In this document: positions 1-9,468 of the stretch, in pieces
Layout: the number at the start of each line of letters is the position of its first letter
Position numbering within the stretch: position 1 is the stretch's first letter
Origin: Gracilibacteraceae bacterium
GTDB lineage: Bacteria; Bacillota; Desulfitobacteriia; Desulfitobacteriales; Syntrophobotulaceae
Direction of reading: 5' to 3'
Length of the DNA: 43,158 bases
Assembly: GCA_031266805.1 (NCBI GenBank)
Contig: JAISAH010000100.1
Location: 1 to 43,158 of the forward strand
Program-made: the position numbers and the translations under genes
Notes under the pieces: model-generated
The model's input: only the letters and a program-made list of their open reading frames with translations
What the model was told of the DNA's origin: nothing
Database searches by the model: none

Positions 1-12
1 ATAAACATATGG

Positions 13-28
13 ATTCAAAGGTGTGAAT
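13..28. promoter_or_regulatory. Inverted repeat upstream of the sigma-54 activator pair
   Basis: ATTCA-N6-TGAAT forms a short perfect inverted repeat in the AT-rich leader before the first activator gene. It could be an operator, but no regulator can be assigned from the sequence. Confidence 0.25.
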
Positions 29-100
29 TTATCAAAAAATCGCAAAAACATATTGATTTTGGCCTGAAGTTATGATAATCTGAAAATCACCAACAACTGT

Positions 101-118
101 CAAAAGGTACACCTTTTG
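101..118. promoter_or_regulatory. Perfect palindrome, possible operator
   Basis: CAAAAGGT-AC-ACCTTTTG has perfect 8-base arms and lies about 40 bases before the start codon at 160. Its position between the likely promoter region and the ribosome binding site suits an operator or an attenuating hairpin. It has no T-run and is not a terminator. No convincing -24/-12 promoter is visible in 1-159. Confidence 0.35.
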
Positions 119-159
119 AGACTATTTTAACAGAGGACGATCCGGCAAAGGAGGTCGCC

Positions 160-1923
160 ATGACCGCTGAACACGGGCGTTATCACCCACATGATCCGGG
201 GTTTTTATGGGAGAAGGAGATACTTGATTCTATGCACAACGGCGTCGTAGCGATTGACGCCCGTGGTATAATCAGAATATTCAATAAATCAGCGGCGGAC
301 ATGGCTCATGTCGACCGCGAAGAGGTTTTGGGCAAGAAAATAATTGAGGTTATCCCCACCACGGGACTGCCGGAAATCCTGCGCACCCAAAAACAGGAAC
401 TAAACCAGATGATGGTTTTTGGCGACGTCGCCGTGATATCCAACCGCAGCCCGATTTTTCGGGACGGCGTCATCACCGGCGCAGTCGGCGTATTTCAAAA
501 TATATCCAATTTTAAGGCCCTTTCCTACGAACTGCCCTATGTAAAGGAGATGAACCGGGAACTGGAAGCGATCTTTGAATCCGTCGCTGACGGGATCGTC
601 GTAGGCGGCGCGGACGGGATCATCGTCCGGGCCAATAAAGCCTATCAGAATATGACCGGCGTCGTGGAGCGGGAGTTTGTGGGCAAGCATGTGCAAACTC
701 TGCTCAAACAGGGTTATATGAACAAGTCGGTCACGGAAATCGTCATCGAAAAGAAATCCCGCGCGACCGTGGTCGACGTCCGCAACGGCAAAGAACTCCT
801 GATCACCGGCATCCCGCTTTTTGACAGTGAAGGCAATCTCGACAAGGTCATCAGCGCCGTCCGGGATATTACGGAATTATCCGATCTGAAAAAGAAACTG
901 GAGCAGGCCGAAGTTACGAAAGATCATTATCTACGGGAATTGAATCATATGCGTTCCCAGAAAAATCTGACGGCCATCATCACGAAAAACGCCGAAATGC
1001 AAAAACTGATCGAGACGGCCTGTTATGTCGCCAATGTGGATACGACCGTGCTCCTGTTAGGCGAGTCGGGCGTCGGCAAAGAATTGATCGCCCAGTTGAT
1101 CCAGCGGGTGAGTCCGCGTGCCGGCAAGCCTTTCCTCAAAATCAACTGCGGCGCGGTGCCGGTAAATCTTTTGGAATCCGAATTTTTCGGCTATGAGCCC
1201 GGCGCCTTCACCGGCGCGCTGCGCAAAGGGAAAAAAGGCCTGTTCGAACTGGCCGAGGGCGGCACGCTTTTTTTGGATGAAGTCGGCGAACTGCCGCTGG
1301 AACTCCAGGCCAAAGTGCTGCATGTCATTCAGGACAAAAAAATCATGCGGGTAGGCGGCAAAGACATCATTTCCCTCAATATCAGGATAATCGCCGCGAC
1401 AAACCGGGATTTGCAGGAAATGGTCCGGAAAAAGGAATTTCGTGAAGACCTGTATTACCGGCTGAACGTGGTGCCGATCAGAATCCCGCCCCTGCGCGAG
1501 CGGAGGGAAGACGTCACGCTTTTGACGATGGAATTTCTTACCAGGTTCAACACCGCTTACGGTTATCAAAAATGGATAACCCCCGACGTCATGAAAGTAT
1601 TTCTGGAGTACGACTGGCCGGGCAACGTCCGCGAGTTGGAAAACACTGTGGAAAGGCTGGTCGTTACCTGCCGCGACGACTATATAACGGCGGACGCTTT
1701 AAGAGAGATGGCCCGGCCGCTGCTGACCGCGCAAAAGGAGAAGATGGGTTCTTTGAAATCATATCTGGCCGGCGAGGAACGCCGTCTGTTGGAGGAAACG
1801 TACGCGAGCGCCGGGAGTACGCGCAAGGCGGCGGCCGTCTTGAAAATGAGCCAGTCGGCTCTGGTGAAAAAAATGAAAAAATATGACTTGGAACGCCATA
1901 ACAACCATGCGGGAACTGTGTGA
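160..1923 (+). CDS. Sigma-54-dependent transcriptional activator with two PAS domains
   Basis: This is a bacterial enhancer-binding protein that would remodel RNA polymerase-sigma54 at -24/-12 promoters. Two PAS sensor domains (about residues 20-125 and 135-245) precede a AAA+ domain with Walker A GESGVGKE (301-308), the sigma54-contact loop GAFTGA (348-353) and Walker B LFLDEV (370-375). The C-terminus has an arginine-finger region and a Fis-type helix-turn-helix (about 550-580). There is no receiver domain, so the signal is probably a small ligand or redox cue sensed by PAS. The ATG at 160 follows a strong AAAGGAGG site. The gene is directly followed by a second activator of the same class. 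The regulated genes are not identifiable and may lie to the left of the window. Confidence 0.93.
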   Translation: MTAEHGRYHPHDPGFLWEKEILDSMHNGVVAIDARGIIRIFNKSAADMAHVDREEVLGKKIIEVIPTTGLPEILRTQKQELNQMMVFGDVAVISNRSPIFRDGVITGAVGVFQNISNFKALSYELPYVKEMNRELEAIFESVADGIVVGGADGIIVRANKAYQNMTGVVEREFVGKHVQTLLKQGYMNKSVTEIVIEKKSRATVVDVRNGKELLITGIPLFDSEGNLDKVISAVRDITELSDLKKKLEQAEVTKDHYLRELNHMRSQKNLTAIITKNAEMQKLIETACYVANVDTTVLLLGESGVGKELIAQLIQRVSPRAGKPFLKINCGAVPVNLLESEFFGYEPGAFTGALRKGKKGLFELAEGGTLFLDEVGELPLELQAKVLHVIQDKKIMRVGGKDIISLNIRIIAATNRDLQEMVRKKEFREDLYYRLNVVPIRIPPLRERREDVTLLTMEFLTRFNTAYGYQKWITPDVMKVFLEYDWPGNVRELENTVERLVVTCRDDYITADALREMARPLLTAQKEKMGSLKSYLAGEERRLLEETYASAGSTRKAAAVLKMSQSALVKKMKKYDLERHNNHAGTV

Positions 1924-1935
1924 ATGAGGAAGAGC

Positions 1936-3843
1936 ATGGCTGATATCCTCTTTTTAGCGCCGCATCAGGAAATCATGCAGGTCGCCGGTGAAATCTGCGC
2001 CGGCAGCGACGACATCGAAATTGAGATCGCCCGCATGGACGACGCGGTCCAAAAAGCCGCCCGGGCGGAACATGACGGATACCATATTCTGATCAGCCGG
2101 GGTCTGACGAGCTGGCGGATCGTAAATTCTGGCGTTCCCATGCCGCTGGTTGATGTGTCTATCAGCGGTTATGACATCATCAAAGCCTATTATGAAGCTA
2201 AAAAAATAGGCCGGACCGTCGGTTTTATCGATACGGAGGAAGTGGCGGGCAACGCTGATTTGGAGACGTTTGCCGCCTCGGTGCGGGATCGGGTGGTCAA
2301 ATATTATTGCAGTAACGACTTGGACGATATCGACCGCGGCGTCCGCTGTCTGATCAAGGCCGGCGTCGACGTGGTGATCGGCAAAGTGGCTATGGCAAAT
2401 GAAGCCCGCCGGCAGGGCTTGGCCGCGGTCGTGATCACCTCCGGTTACGAAGCCGTTCGCAGCGCCGTCAACGAGGCCCGGCGCATGAATATGGTGCGCA
2501 AACTGGAACGGCGCAAAGCCGAACAGCTCAAGGCTATTTTGGAATTCACCTATGACGGGATCATCGCTCTGGATAAAGAAGGCAAGATCACGGTTTTTAA
2601 CCGAACCGCCGAAAGGCTGTCCGGCTGGGAAGCCAAAAACGCCGTAGGCAGACATATCGCCGAGGTGATCCCCAAGGCTCATTGCCATGAACTGTTGATC
2701 ACCGGGCAGGCGGAAATCGCCAAAATCCTGGATATCGGCAGTTATAAAACCATCGCCAACCGCGTGCCGATCATCGTGGACGGCAGAGTAGACGGCGTGG
2801 TCACCACATTCCAGGAAATGGACAGGCTGAAAAAGATCGAGGGCAAGGTGCGGGAGCAGCTCGCTCAGCGGGGATTTGCCGCCAAGTACGATTTTTCTCA
2901 TATCCTCGGGGACAGCGCCCCGATCCGGAACGCCGTCAATCTGGCCGGCGAATACGCCTGGGTCGATTCCACCGTGCTTCTTTATGGGCGGACAGGCTCC
3001 GGCAAGGAGATATTCGCCCATGCCATCCACAACGCCAGTCATCGTAAGGGCGAACCGTTCGTTTCCGTGAACTGCGCGGCTCTGCCGGAAAATTTGCTGG
3101 AGAGCGAACTGTTCGGGTATAGGGGCGGGGCGTTTACCGGCGCGCGCAAGGAAGGCCGGGCCGGTATGTTTGAGATGGCGCATAAGGGTACGCTTTTTCT
3201 GGACGAAGTGGGCGAAATGTCGCCGATGCTGCAATCCAAACTGTTGCGGGTGATCGAAGAAGGAGAGGTCATGCGTCTGGGCGACAGCAGCATGATCCCG
3301 GTCGACGTGCGCCTGATAGCGGCCACCCACCGCAATTTGCGTCAAATGGCCGCCGAAATGGAGTTCCGGGAAGACCTATACTACCGTTTAAGCGTGCTCA
3401 CCATTTATATACCGCCTCTGTGTGAGCGCGGAAGGGATGTCATAACGATCGCCAATCACTTTTTAGCCGGATTCTGCGCGAAAAGAAACCGCTCTGCGCC
3501 GGCGCTCAGCGCCGATGCGGAAAAGATACTGCTCACTTATTCCTGGCCCGGCAATATACGGGAGCTGCGCAATGTTATGGAACGGCTGGCCATGCAGTTT
3601 TGGCAGCAAACAATCGACGCGTCCGACATTATCGGCGTACTCCACCCGGGCGACGAGAGCGCGAACATCATCGCCGGCGCGCCGCGACCGATGGTTCCGG
3701 CGCCGCCGGCGGCCGGGTTAATGGACGCGGAGCAGCGCCGCGTTATCCGGGAAATGCTGGCCGCGACCGGCGGCAATAAAGCGGAAGCGGCCAGACGTTT
3801 GGGCATCAGCCGAACGACCCTGTGGCGTAAACTGCAAACTTAA
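1936..3843 (+). CDS. Sigma-54-dependent activator with PrpR-type N-terminal sensor
   Basis: The N-terminal 190 residues resemble the PrpR_N ligand-sensing domain found in propionate-catabolism regulators. A PAS domain follows (about 200-320), then a AAA+ module with a Walker A variant GRTGSGKE, GAFTGA and LFLDEV, and a Fis-type helix-turn-helix ending in RRLGISRTTLWRKL. The protein would activate sigma54 promoters in response to a metabolite; a propionate or other organic-acid pathway is possible but not shown. The preferred start is the ATG at 1936, preceded by GAGGA at a usable distance. An in-frame ATG at 1924 abuts the previous stop but lacks a good ribosome binding site. The genes are tandem and probably co-transcribed with the first activator. 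Confidence 0.9.
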   Translation: MADILFLAPHQEIMQVAGEICAGSDDIEIEIARMDDAVQKAARAEHDGYHILISRGLTSWRIVNSGVPMPLVDVSISGYDIIKAYYEAKKIGRTVGFIDTEEVAGNADLETFAASVRDRVVKYYCSNDLDDIDRGVRCLIKAGVDVVIGKVAMANEARRQGLAAVVITSGYEAVRSAVNEARRMNMVRKLERRKAEQLKAILEFTYDGIIALDKEGKITVFNRTAERLSGWEAKNAVGRHIAEVIPKAHCHELLITGQAEIAKILDIGSYKTIANRVPIIVDGRVDGVVTTFQEMDRLKKIEGKVREQLAQRGFAAKYDFSHILGDSAPIRNAVNLAGEYAWVDSTVLLYGRTGSGKEIFAHAIHNASHRKGEPFVSVNCAALPENLLESELFGYRGGAFTGARKEGRAGMFEMAHKGTLFLDEVGEMSPMLQSKLLRVIEEGEVMRLGDSSMIPVDVRLIAATHRNLRQMAAEMEFREDLYYRLSVLTIYIPPLCERGRDVITIANHFLAGFCAKRNRSAPALSADAEKILLTYSWPGNIRELRNVMERLAMQFWQQTIDASDIIGVLHPGDESANIIAGAPRPMVPAPPAAGLMDAEQRRVIREMLAATGGNKAEAARRLGISRTTLWRKLQT

Positions 3844-3863
3844 ACTCGGAATGCCGGCGGCAA

Positions 3864-6800
3864 TTACTCAAATAATAACGTGAGCTGTCTGCTTTCCGGC
3901 AACCCGGCCAAAGACCCGTGCCGGCGCAGGGCTTCGATGACCGGCTGAGCCACGCCGCGCAGCTGAAAATCCTCGACGGAACATATTTCCCGGCCGGAGC
4001 GCAAATCAGCCAATTGCTGGGCCGCGGCCGCCCCGATCCCTTTCAGGGAGGTAAAAGGCGGCAGTATGCCCGTATCCGTGATGAGAAAACTCGTCGGGTG
4101 CGACTCTTTGATATCCACCCGGCGCAGGGCGACCCCGCGGGCGTACATCTCCGCCGCCAATTCCAGGATCGTGTACAGATTTTTATCCCGTTGCGAGGCG
4201 TCGCGCTCTTTTTGTTTTATCGCCTTCAAAGCCTCCTGGCAGGCTTCCTTCCCGGCCGCCGCTATATCGGCGTCGAATTCGTCGGCCCGCACCGTAAAAA
4301 AACTGGCGTAAAACGCTTCGGGGAAATGGATCTTGAACCAGGCGATGCGCACGGCCATCGTCACATAGGCCACGGCGTGCGCCTTGGGGAACATATACTT
4401 TATCTTGCGGCAGGAATCGACGTACCAGGGCGGCGCGTCCACGGCCCGAACGGCCTTCTCCCATTCCGGCGTCACCCCTTTGCCTTTGCGCACGCTCTCC
4501 ATGACGGCGAACGCCAGAGGCGGCGTCATCCCCCGACTCATGAGATAAGTCATGATATCGTCCCGGCAGGCGATGATCTGCTCGATGCCCGCCGTGCCCG
4601 CCCGCACCAAATCCTGGGCGTTGCCGCGCCAGACGCCCGTGCCGTGCGACAGACCGGAAATACGCACGAGATGGGAAAAATTGCGCGGTTTGATGTCCGC
4701 CAGGATCTGCCGCGAGAGGTCGGTGCCGAATTCCGGGATGCCCAGCGTCCCCGTGAGCGAGCCGATCTCCTCCGACGACACGCCGAGCGCCGCCGTGCCG
4801 GAAAAAAGCGACAGCGTTTCCGCGTCGTCAAGCGGGATAGTTTTCGCGTCCACCCCCGTCAGATCCTCCAGCAAACGGATGACCGTCGGGTCGTCATGCC
4901 CGAGCAGGTCGAGTTTGACGAGACTGTCGTGCAGATAACTATATTCAAAATGCGTCGTGACGATTTCCGTCTTTTGGTCGTTGGCCGGACGCTGCAAAGG
5001 GGTAAAATCATAGATATCCGCTTCCTTCGGCAAAACCATCAGCCCGCCGGGATGCTGGCCGGTCGTGCGTTTAACCCCGACGCAGCCCCGGACCAGCCGC
5101 TCCCGCTCCGCCGCTCTCATGATCTCCCCGTGCTCTTCCGCGTATTTTTTGCAAAACCCGTGCGCCGTTTTCTCCGCCACGGTGGCAATCGTTCCGGCCC
5201 GGAAGATGTTTTCACTGCCAAAAATTTCCTCGACAAATTTATGGGCCCGGGCCTGATAATCGCCGGAAAAATTCAGGTCGATATCCGGCGCTTTTTCCCC
5301 CTCAAAGCCGAGGAAAGTCTCAAAGGGGATATCGTGTCCGTCCTTGACCAGCGCCCGGCCGCAGAGAGGGCAGTCCTTGTCCGGCAGATCCGCCCCGGCT
5401 CCCGCGCCGCCCGTGACGAATTCCGTGTAAGAACAGCTTGTCTCCGAGCAGCGGTAATGCGGCGGCAAGGGGTTTACCTCCGTGATCCCGGTCAGAGTGG
5501 CCACGAGGGAGGAGCCGACCGAACCGCGCGAGCCCACCATATAGCCGTCCTCATTCGATTTTTTTACCAGCAGATGCGCTATATAATACAGAACGGCGTA
5601 ACCGCTGTCTATGATCGCGTGCAGTTCTCTCTCCAGCCGCGCCGCCACGACGGGAGGGAGCGGGTCGCCGTAGAGGGCGCGGGCTGTTTGCATGGTCATC
5701 TCCCGGATATGGCCGGCGGCTTCGGGGATATGCGGGGTGTGCAGCTCGGCGGGAAAAGGCCGCAGTTCCTCCACCCGGGCGGCTAGGGCGCGGGGATTGG
5801 TCACCACGACGCGATAAGCGGTCTCCTCGCCGAGATAGGCGAATTCCGCCAGCATTTCCTCCGTGGTGCGCAGAAAAAGCGGGGCCTGATTGTCGGCGTC
5901 CTCAAACCCTTTGGCCGCCATGATGATCCGCCGGTAAACCTCGTCCTCCGGATCGAGAAAATGCGCGTCACAGGTGGCGACGACCGGGAGACCCAGTTCG
6001 TCGCCCAGCGCCACTATAGCGCGGTTCAGATCGCGCAGGGCTTCTTCGTCCGCCACCCGCCCGCCTTGGATGAGAAAATTATTGTTGGCCGCCGGCTGTA
6101 TTTCCAGGTAATCATAAAAGGAGGCGACGGCGCGCAGTTCTTCCGCCGGCGCGCCGCGAAGCACCGCCTGATAGACCTCGCCCGCCTCGCAGGCCGAGCC
6201 GAGGAGGAGCCCTTCCCGGTGAGCAGCCAAGACTTCCCGCGGCAGGCGCGGGCGGCGGTAAAAATACCGCAGATGCGAATCCGTCACCAGCCGGTATAGG
6301 TTTTTCAGGCCGGCCGCGTTTTGGGCCAACAGGATTATGTGAATATTTGGCATTTTTTCGTTGATGATACCCTCGGTATAATGGGTAAACGGCTGGCCAA
6401 GCAGATACCCCTCCATCCCGAAAATCACCTTGATCTTGCCCCGGGCCACCGCCGCCGCTTCCGGAAAAGCCTGCACGACGCCGTGGTCGGTGATGGCGAC
6501 CGCCTCGTGCCCCCAATCGGCGGCGCGGCGCACCAGAGCCGCCGGCGCGGACACGCCGTCCATATCGGACATCTGCGTATGGAGATGCAGCTCGACCCGT
6601 TTTTCCGCCGCCAGATCCCGCCGGAGACCGGGCGGGGCGATGGCCGTGACGTCTTTCGCCATCAGAGTCAGTTCCTGAGTGTACATGTCCGTCTTCACTT
6701 CGCCGCGCATCCGGTACCATTCGCCGTCGCTCAGGGGCGGCGTCGAAGTTTTTTCCTCCAGGAAAATTTTTACAGCGAGAGAATCCGTGTTGTCGCTCAA

Positions 6801-7346
6801 GACGCAGGTGATGATGCGCCGCCCTGTTTTGGTCTCCCGCGTCTCTATCTGGAAAATATAGCCCTCGGCGACGACCGAGCGCTCCTCCTCCGTGATTTCC
6901 CGCAGCGGGGCGGCCGGAGAGCGGATCTCTCGGCCGGTCAGCACGGCGCCCAGCTCTTTTTGTTTGGCCGCGCTCTTGGCCCGCTGGCGGCGCAGCTGTT
7001 CGGCGTATTTTTCTTCTTCCCGGGCGAACTCATCCCGGACCGCGGCCAGCGAACCCGGAGCGGGCGCTGTCTCCGGCTGCTCCGACGACTTCGCCTGCTC
7101 CGCCTGCTCGCGCCATATGATCTCCGCCGCGGCCGGCAGACAGGCGGCGGTCAAAATCTTGGCGCAAAACTCCCGTTCCGCCGGCGGCGCGGCGCCTGAG
7201 ACGCGCAAATAGATCCGGGCGCGGTTTTCCCGCTCCAAAAGATCCACTTGTTCCAGCCACAGCGCCTCCGCGTAAGGGCTCAGGCGCTCCCGCGCTTCCG
7301 GCGTCAGGGCCCGGAAAAAGGGGGCTTCGGTAATTTTAACGGCCAT
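3864..7346 (-). CDS. polC: PolC-type DNA polymerase III alpha subunit lacking the exonuclease insert
   Basis: This is the replicative DNA polymerase of the PolC family. Visible parts, in order, are a shortened N-terminal region, an OB-fold (about 155-240), the PHP domain with HLHT (254-257) and ITDHG (285-289), the zinc-binding segment with CxxxxC and CPLCG, the polymerase palm with DIDLNF, and the C-terminal fingers and HhH region. PolC normally carries a DEDDh 3'-5' exonuclease inside the PHP domain. Here the PHP strand IKVIFGMEGYL runs straight on to the NIHIILLAQN strand with no DIETTG motif, giving 1160 residues against about 1430 for the B. subtilis enzyme. Proofreading would have to come from another protein. 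The gene lies 4 bases after the proS stop codon and is probably co-transcribed. Confidence 0.95.
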   Translation of the reverse strand: MAVKITEAPFFRALTPEARERLSPYAEALWLEQVDLLERENRARIYLRVSGAAPPAEREFCAKILTAACLPAAAEIIWREQAEQAKSSEQPETAPAPGSLAAVRDEFAREEEKYAEQLRRQRAKSAAKQKELGAVLTGREIRSPAAPLREITEEERSVVAEGYIFQIETRETKTGRRIITCVLSDNTDSLAVKIFLEEKTSTPPLSDGEWYRMRGEVKTDMYTQELTLMAKDVTAIAPPGLRRDLAAEKRVELHLHTQMSDMDGVSAPAALVRRAADWGHEAVAITDHGVVQAFPEAAAVARGKIKVIFGMEGYLLGQPFTHYTEGIINEKMPNIHIILLAQNAAGLKNLYRLVTDSHLRYFYRRPRLPREVLAAHREGLLLGSACEAGEVYQAVLRGAPAEELRAVASFYDYLEIQPAANNNFLIQGGRVADEEALRDLNRAIVALGDELGLPVVATCDAHFLDPEDEVYRRIIMAAKGFEDADNQAPLFLRTTEEMLAEFAYLGEETAYRVVVTNPRALAARVEELRPFPAELHTPHIPEAAGHIREMTMQTARALYGDPLPPVVAARLERELHAIIDSGYAVLYYIAHLLVKKSNEDGYMVGSRGSVGSSLVATLTGITEVNPLPPHYRCSETSCSYTEFVTGGAGAGADLPDKDCPLCGRALVKDGHDIPFETFLGFEGEKAPDIDLNFSGDYQARAHKFVEEIFGSENIFRAGTIATVAEKTAHGFCKKYAEEHGEIMRAAERERLVRGCVGVKRTTGQHPGGLMVLPKEADIYDFTPLQRPANDQKTEIVTTHFEYSYLHDSLVKLDLLGHDDPTVIRLLEDLTGVDAKTIPLDDAETLSLFSGTAALGVSSEEIGSLTGTLGIPEFGTDLSRQILADIKPRNFSHLVRISGLSHGTGVWRGNAQDLVRAGTAGIEQIIACRDDIMTYLMSRGMTPPLAFAVMESVRKGKGVTPEWEKAVRAVDAPPWYVDSCRKIKYMFPKAHAVAYVTMAVRIAWFKIHFPEAFYASFFTVRADEFDADIAAAGKEACQEALKAIKQKERDASQRDKNLYTILELAAEMYARGVALRRVDIKESHPTSFLITDTGILPPFTSLKGIGAAAAQQLADLRSGREICSVEDFQLRGVAQPVIEALRRHGSLAGLPESRQLTLLFE

Positions 7347-7350
7347 CGCC

Positions 7351-9078
7351 TCAGTTTTCCTCTAGAATCAAACGGACCCGGGCGACGGCTTCCGCCAAAG
7401 GAATAAATTCCAGATCGCCCGTCCGGCGCCGCTTCAGCTCGATCTGCCCTTGAGCCAGGCCGGCGGCGCTGACGACCAGGCGAAGCGGAAAACCGATCAA
7501 ATCAGCGTCCTTGAACTTGACGCCCAGACGCTCGGGGCGGTCGTCCAGCACCGTTTCCACGCCGGCGGCCCACAGCTTGTCATACAGAGTCATGGCTGCC
7601 GCCGTCACCGTCGGGTCTTTTTCATTGACCGGGACGACCACGCAGTGATAAGGCGCGATGGCCGGCGGCCAGATGATGCCGCTCTCGTCGCCGCGCTGTT
7701 CAACGGCCGCCGCCATGGCGCGGCTGACGCCGATGCCGTAACAGCCCATATAAAACGGCTGCGATTTTCCGTCTTCATTCAGAAAGCGCGCGGAAAGCGC
7801 TTCGCTGTATTTTTGCCCTAAATTGAACACCTGACCGACTTCTATGCCGCGCGCGCCGCCCAGAGCGGCGCCGCAGCGCGGGCAAGGCTCGCCGGCCCGC
7901 GCCAGACGCAGATCCGCCGTCAAGGGCAGCGGAAAATCCCGGCCGGGCACGACATCCCGCCAATGGGCGTCCGGGCGGTTCGCCCCGCAGACAAAGGCGG
8001 CGGGAACGGCGGCTTCGCTGTCCACAGCCAGACGCGCCGCCGGCAAGCCGACCGGGCCGGCAAACCCGGCGCCGCAGGGCAATAGCGCCGCCAGATCGTC
8101 CTCGTCGGCCAGACGCAAATCGCGGAAGGGGCCGAGGCAGTTGTTGATCTTCACCTCGTTCGCCGTTCGGTCGCCGCGCAGCACGACGACCAGATATTGG
8201 CCGTCGCCTTTGTAAACGAGGGTTTTCAGGAAGCGTTCCGGGGGAAGACCGAGCAGGGCGGAGACTTCTTCTATGGTGCGCGCCCCGGGCGTAGCGACTT
8301 CGGTCCGCGGCGGCGCGGCCTCGGCCGCGTCCGCTGCCGGCACGGCCTCGGGCGGCGGGGCGCATTCCGCTTTTTCCGTGTTAGCCGCGTAAGCGCAGTC
8401 CGGGCAGAATACGACTTCCGCTTCCCCGGCCTCGGCCAGAGCCATAAACTCATGCGTGCCGCCGCTGCCGCCTATAGCGCCGGCATCCGCCTCCACCGCC
8501 CGGCAAGAAAGACCGCAGCGGCGAAAGATCGCTTCATAGGCCGTATACATCCGGGCATAACTTTCCCGGGCGCTTTCCGGCGAACGGTCAAAGGAATACA
8601 GATCCATCATGATGAATTCCCGGCCCCGCATCAGGCCAAACCGCGGCCGCCGCTCGTCGCGGTACTTGTTTTGGATCTGATACAGGAGGAGCGGCAGTTG
8701 TTTATAGGAATGCACGTCGCCTTTGACGAGTTCCGTGATGATTTCCTCATGTGTCGGGCCGAGGCAGAATTCCCGGGAATGTCTGTCTCGCAGGCGAAAC
8801 ATCTCCGACCCGTACAGCTCCCAGCGCCCCGTGGCCTGCCACAATTCAGCCGGCTGCACCACAGGCAGCATGATTTCCTGACCGCCGGCGGCGTTCATTT
8901 CCTCGCGCACGATTTGTTCTATTTTGCGGATAACACGCCAGCCCAGCGGCAAATACGTGTAGATCCCCGCCGTGGATCTGCGGATAAACCCGGCGCGCAG
9001 CAGCAGTTTATGACTGGCGATCTCCGCTTCCGCGGGCGCTTCCCGCAAAGTAGGCGCGAACAGCCGGCTCATTTTCAT
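7351..9078 (-). CDS. proS: Prolyl-tRNA synthetase
   Basis: A class II aminoacyl-tRNA synthetase that charges tRNA-Pro. The 575-residue length and architecture fit the bacterial-type ProS. The catalytic core has motif 1 ([19 protein letters not shown]), motif 2 around [17 protein letters not shown] and motif 3 near the C-terminal GCYGIGVSR segment. An editing INS domain occupies about residues 225-390, and an anticodon-binding domain with VVVPVN and [20 protein letters not shown] is at the C-terminus. Translation probably starts at the ATG at 9078, preceded by AAAGGA. A good promoter lies about 57 bases upstream. The mRNA leader is too short for a T-box, so no tRNA-sensing regulation is visible. 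Confidence 0.96.
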   Translation of the reverse strand: MKMSRLFAPTLREAPAEAEIASHKLLLRAGFIRRSTAGIYTYLPLGWRVIRKIEQIVREEMNAAGGQEIMLPVVQPAELWQATGRWELYGSEMFRLRDRHSREFCLGPTHEEIITELVKGDVHSYKQLPLLLYQIQNKYRDERRPRFGLMRGREFIMMDLYSFDRSPESARESYARMYTAYEAIFRRCGLSCRAVEADAGAIGGSGGTHEFMALAEAGEAEVVFCPDCAYAANTEKAECAPPPEAVPAADAAEAAPPRTEVATPGARTIEEVSALLGLPPERFLKTLVYKGDGQYLVVVLRGDRTANEVKINNCLGPFRDLRLADEDDLAALLPCGAGFAGPVGLPAARLAVDSEAAVPAAFVCGANRPDAHWRDVVPGRDFPLPLTADLRLARAGEPCPRCGAALGGARGIEVGQVFNLGQKYSEALSARFLNEDGKSQPFYMGCYGIGVSRAMAAAVEQRGDESGIIWPPAIAPYHCVVVPVNEKDPTVTAAAMTLYDKLWAAGVETVLDDRPERLGVKFKDADLIGFPLRLVVSAAGLAQGQIELKRRRTGDLEFIPLAEAVARVRLILEEN

Positions 9079-9134
9079 AATATGGATCGTCCTTTCTATG
9101 GGAGTATTTGAGGCGTCCAGTGTTCATGTTTATC

Positions 9135-9163
9135 ATTCTACATCCATCACATACTTTTTTCAA
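9135..9163 (-). promoter_or_regulatory. Promoter of proS-polC
   Basis: On the minus strand, TTGAAA (-35, 9158-9163) is separated by 17 bases from TAGAAT (-10, 9135-9140). This predicts a transcript starting near 9128 with a leader of about 50 bases before proS. Confidence 0.7.
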
Positions 9164-9268
9164 TGCCATACTTTTCGCCTGCTTTTCGCCGAAAAAACAA
9201 TAATGGATAAAATCAGGGTGTATTTTGTGATTTTTTGAACCGTTAAAATGTATTCATACAACTGAAGC

Positions 9269-9468
9269 GCCAGTAAGAGGACATAAAAAAACAATTGGCG
9301 CGCCGCCGCAGCTTTTGACAGGATCTGACTGATAGCGGTTGTTCAGTGATTTATGGGAGCATCCGCTGGCAAGTCGTCATTTGTGGAGCGACCGTGCGCA
9401 GATTGATAATATATATTTTATTGAAACAGGGTGGAGATATTCCGGATCAGCCCTGTTTCTTTTTATTT
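9269..9468 (+). ncRNA. Candidate small structured RNA in the proS upstream gap
   Basis: This stretch has no convincing gene on either strand but shows ordered pairing on the + strand. GACT/AGTC encloses AGCGG/CCGCT at about 9326-9376, a short GTCG/CGAC hairpin follows, and an intrinsic terminator closes it. A weak promoter-like pair, TTGAAC (9235-9240), 16 bases, TACAAC (9257-9262), would start a transcript of about 200 bases near 9269. The length would suit a 6S-like RNA, but I cannot match it to any known family, so this is a hypothesis. Confidence 0.3.
9423..9468 (+). terminator. Intrinsic terminator on the + strand
   Basis: GAAACAGGG (9423-9431) pairs with CCCTGTTTC (9451-9459) and is followed by TTTTTATTT, the arrangement of a rho-independent terminator read rightwards. 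On the minus strand no T-run follows the stem, so it is a poor terminator for the gene whose stop codon lies inside it. The stem overlaps the last codons of the methionine-synthase activation gene. Confidence 0.55.

Noticed and set aside
3918-5786. Long open frame opposite polC, and similar long frames opposite glmU, gyrB, mfd and proS
   Set aside because: High-GC codon structure leaves the antisense frame open; the translations are arginine-rich without motifs or ribosome binding sites.
9079-9134. T-box leader for proS
   Set aside because: The promoter is only about 57 bases from the start codon, too close for a T-box, and no specifier stem is visible.
9291-9310. TTGGCGCG-like -24 element of a sigma-54 promoter
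   Set aside because: The GC of the -12 element is out of register by one base and no gene follows on the + strand.
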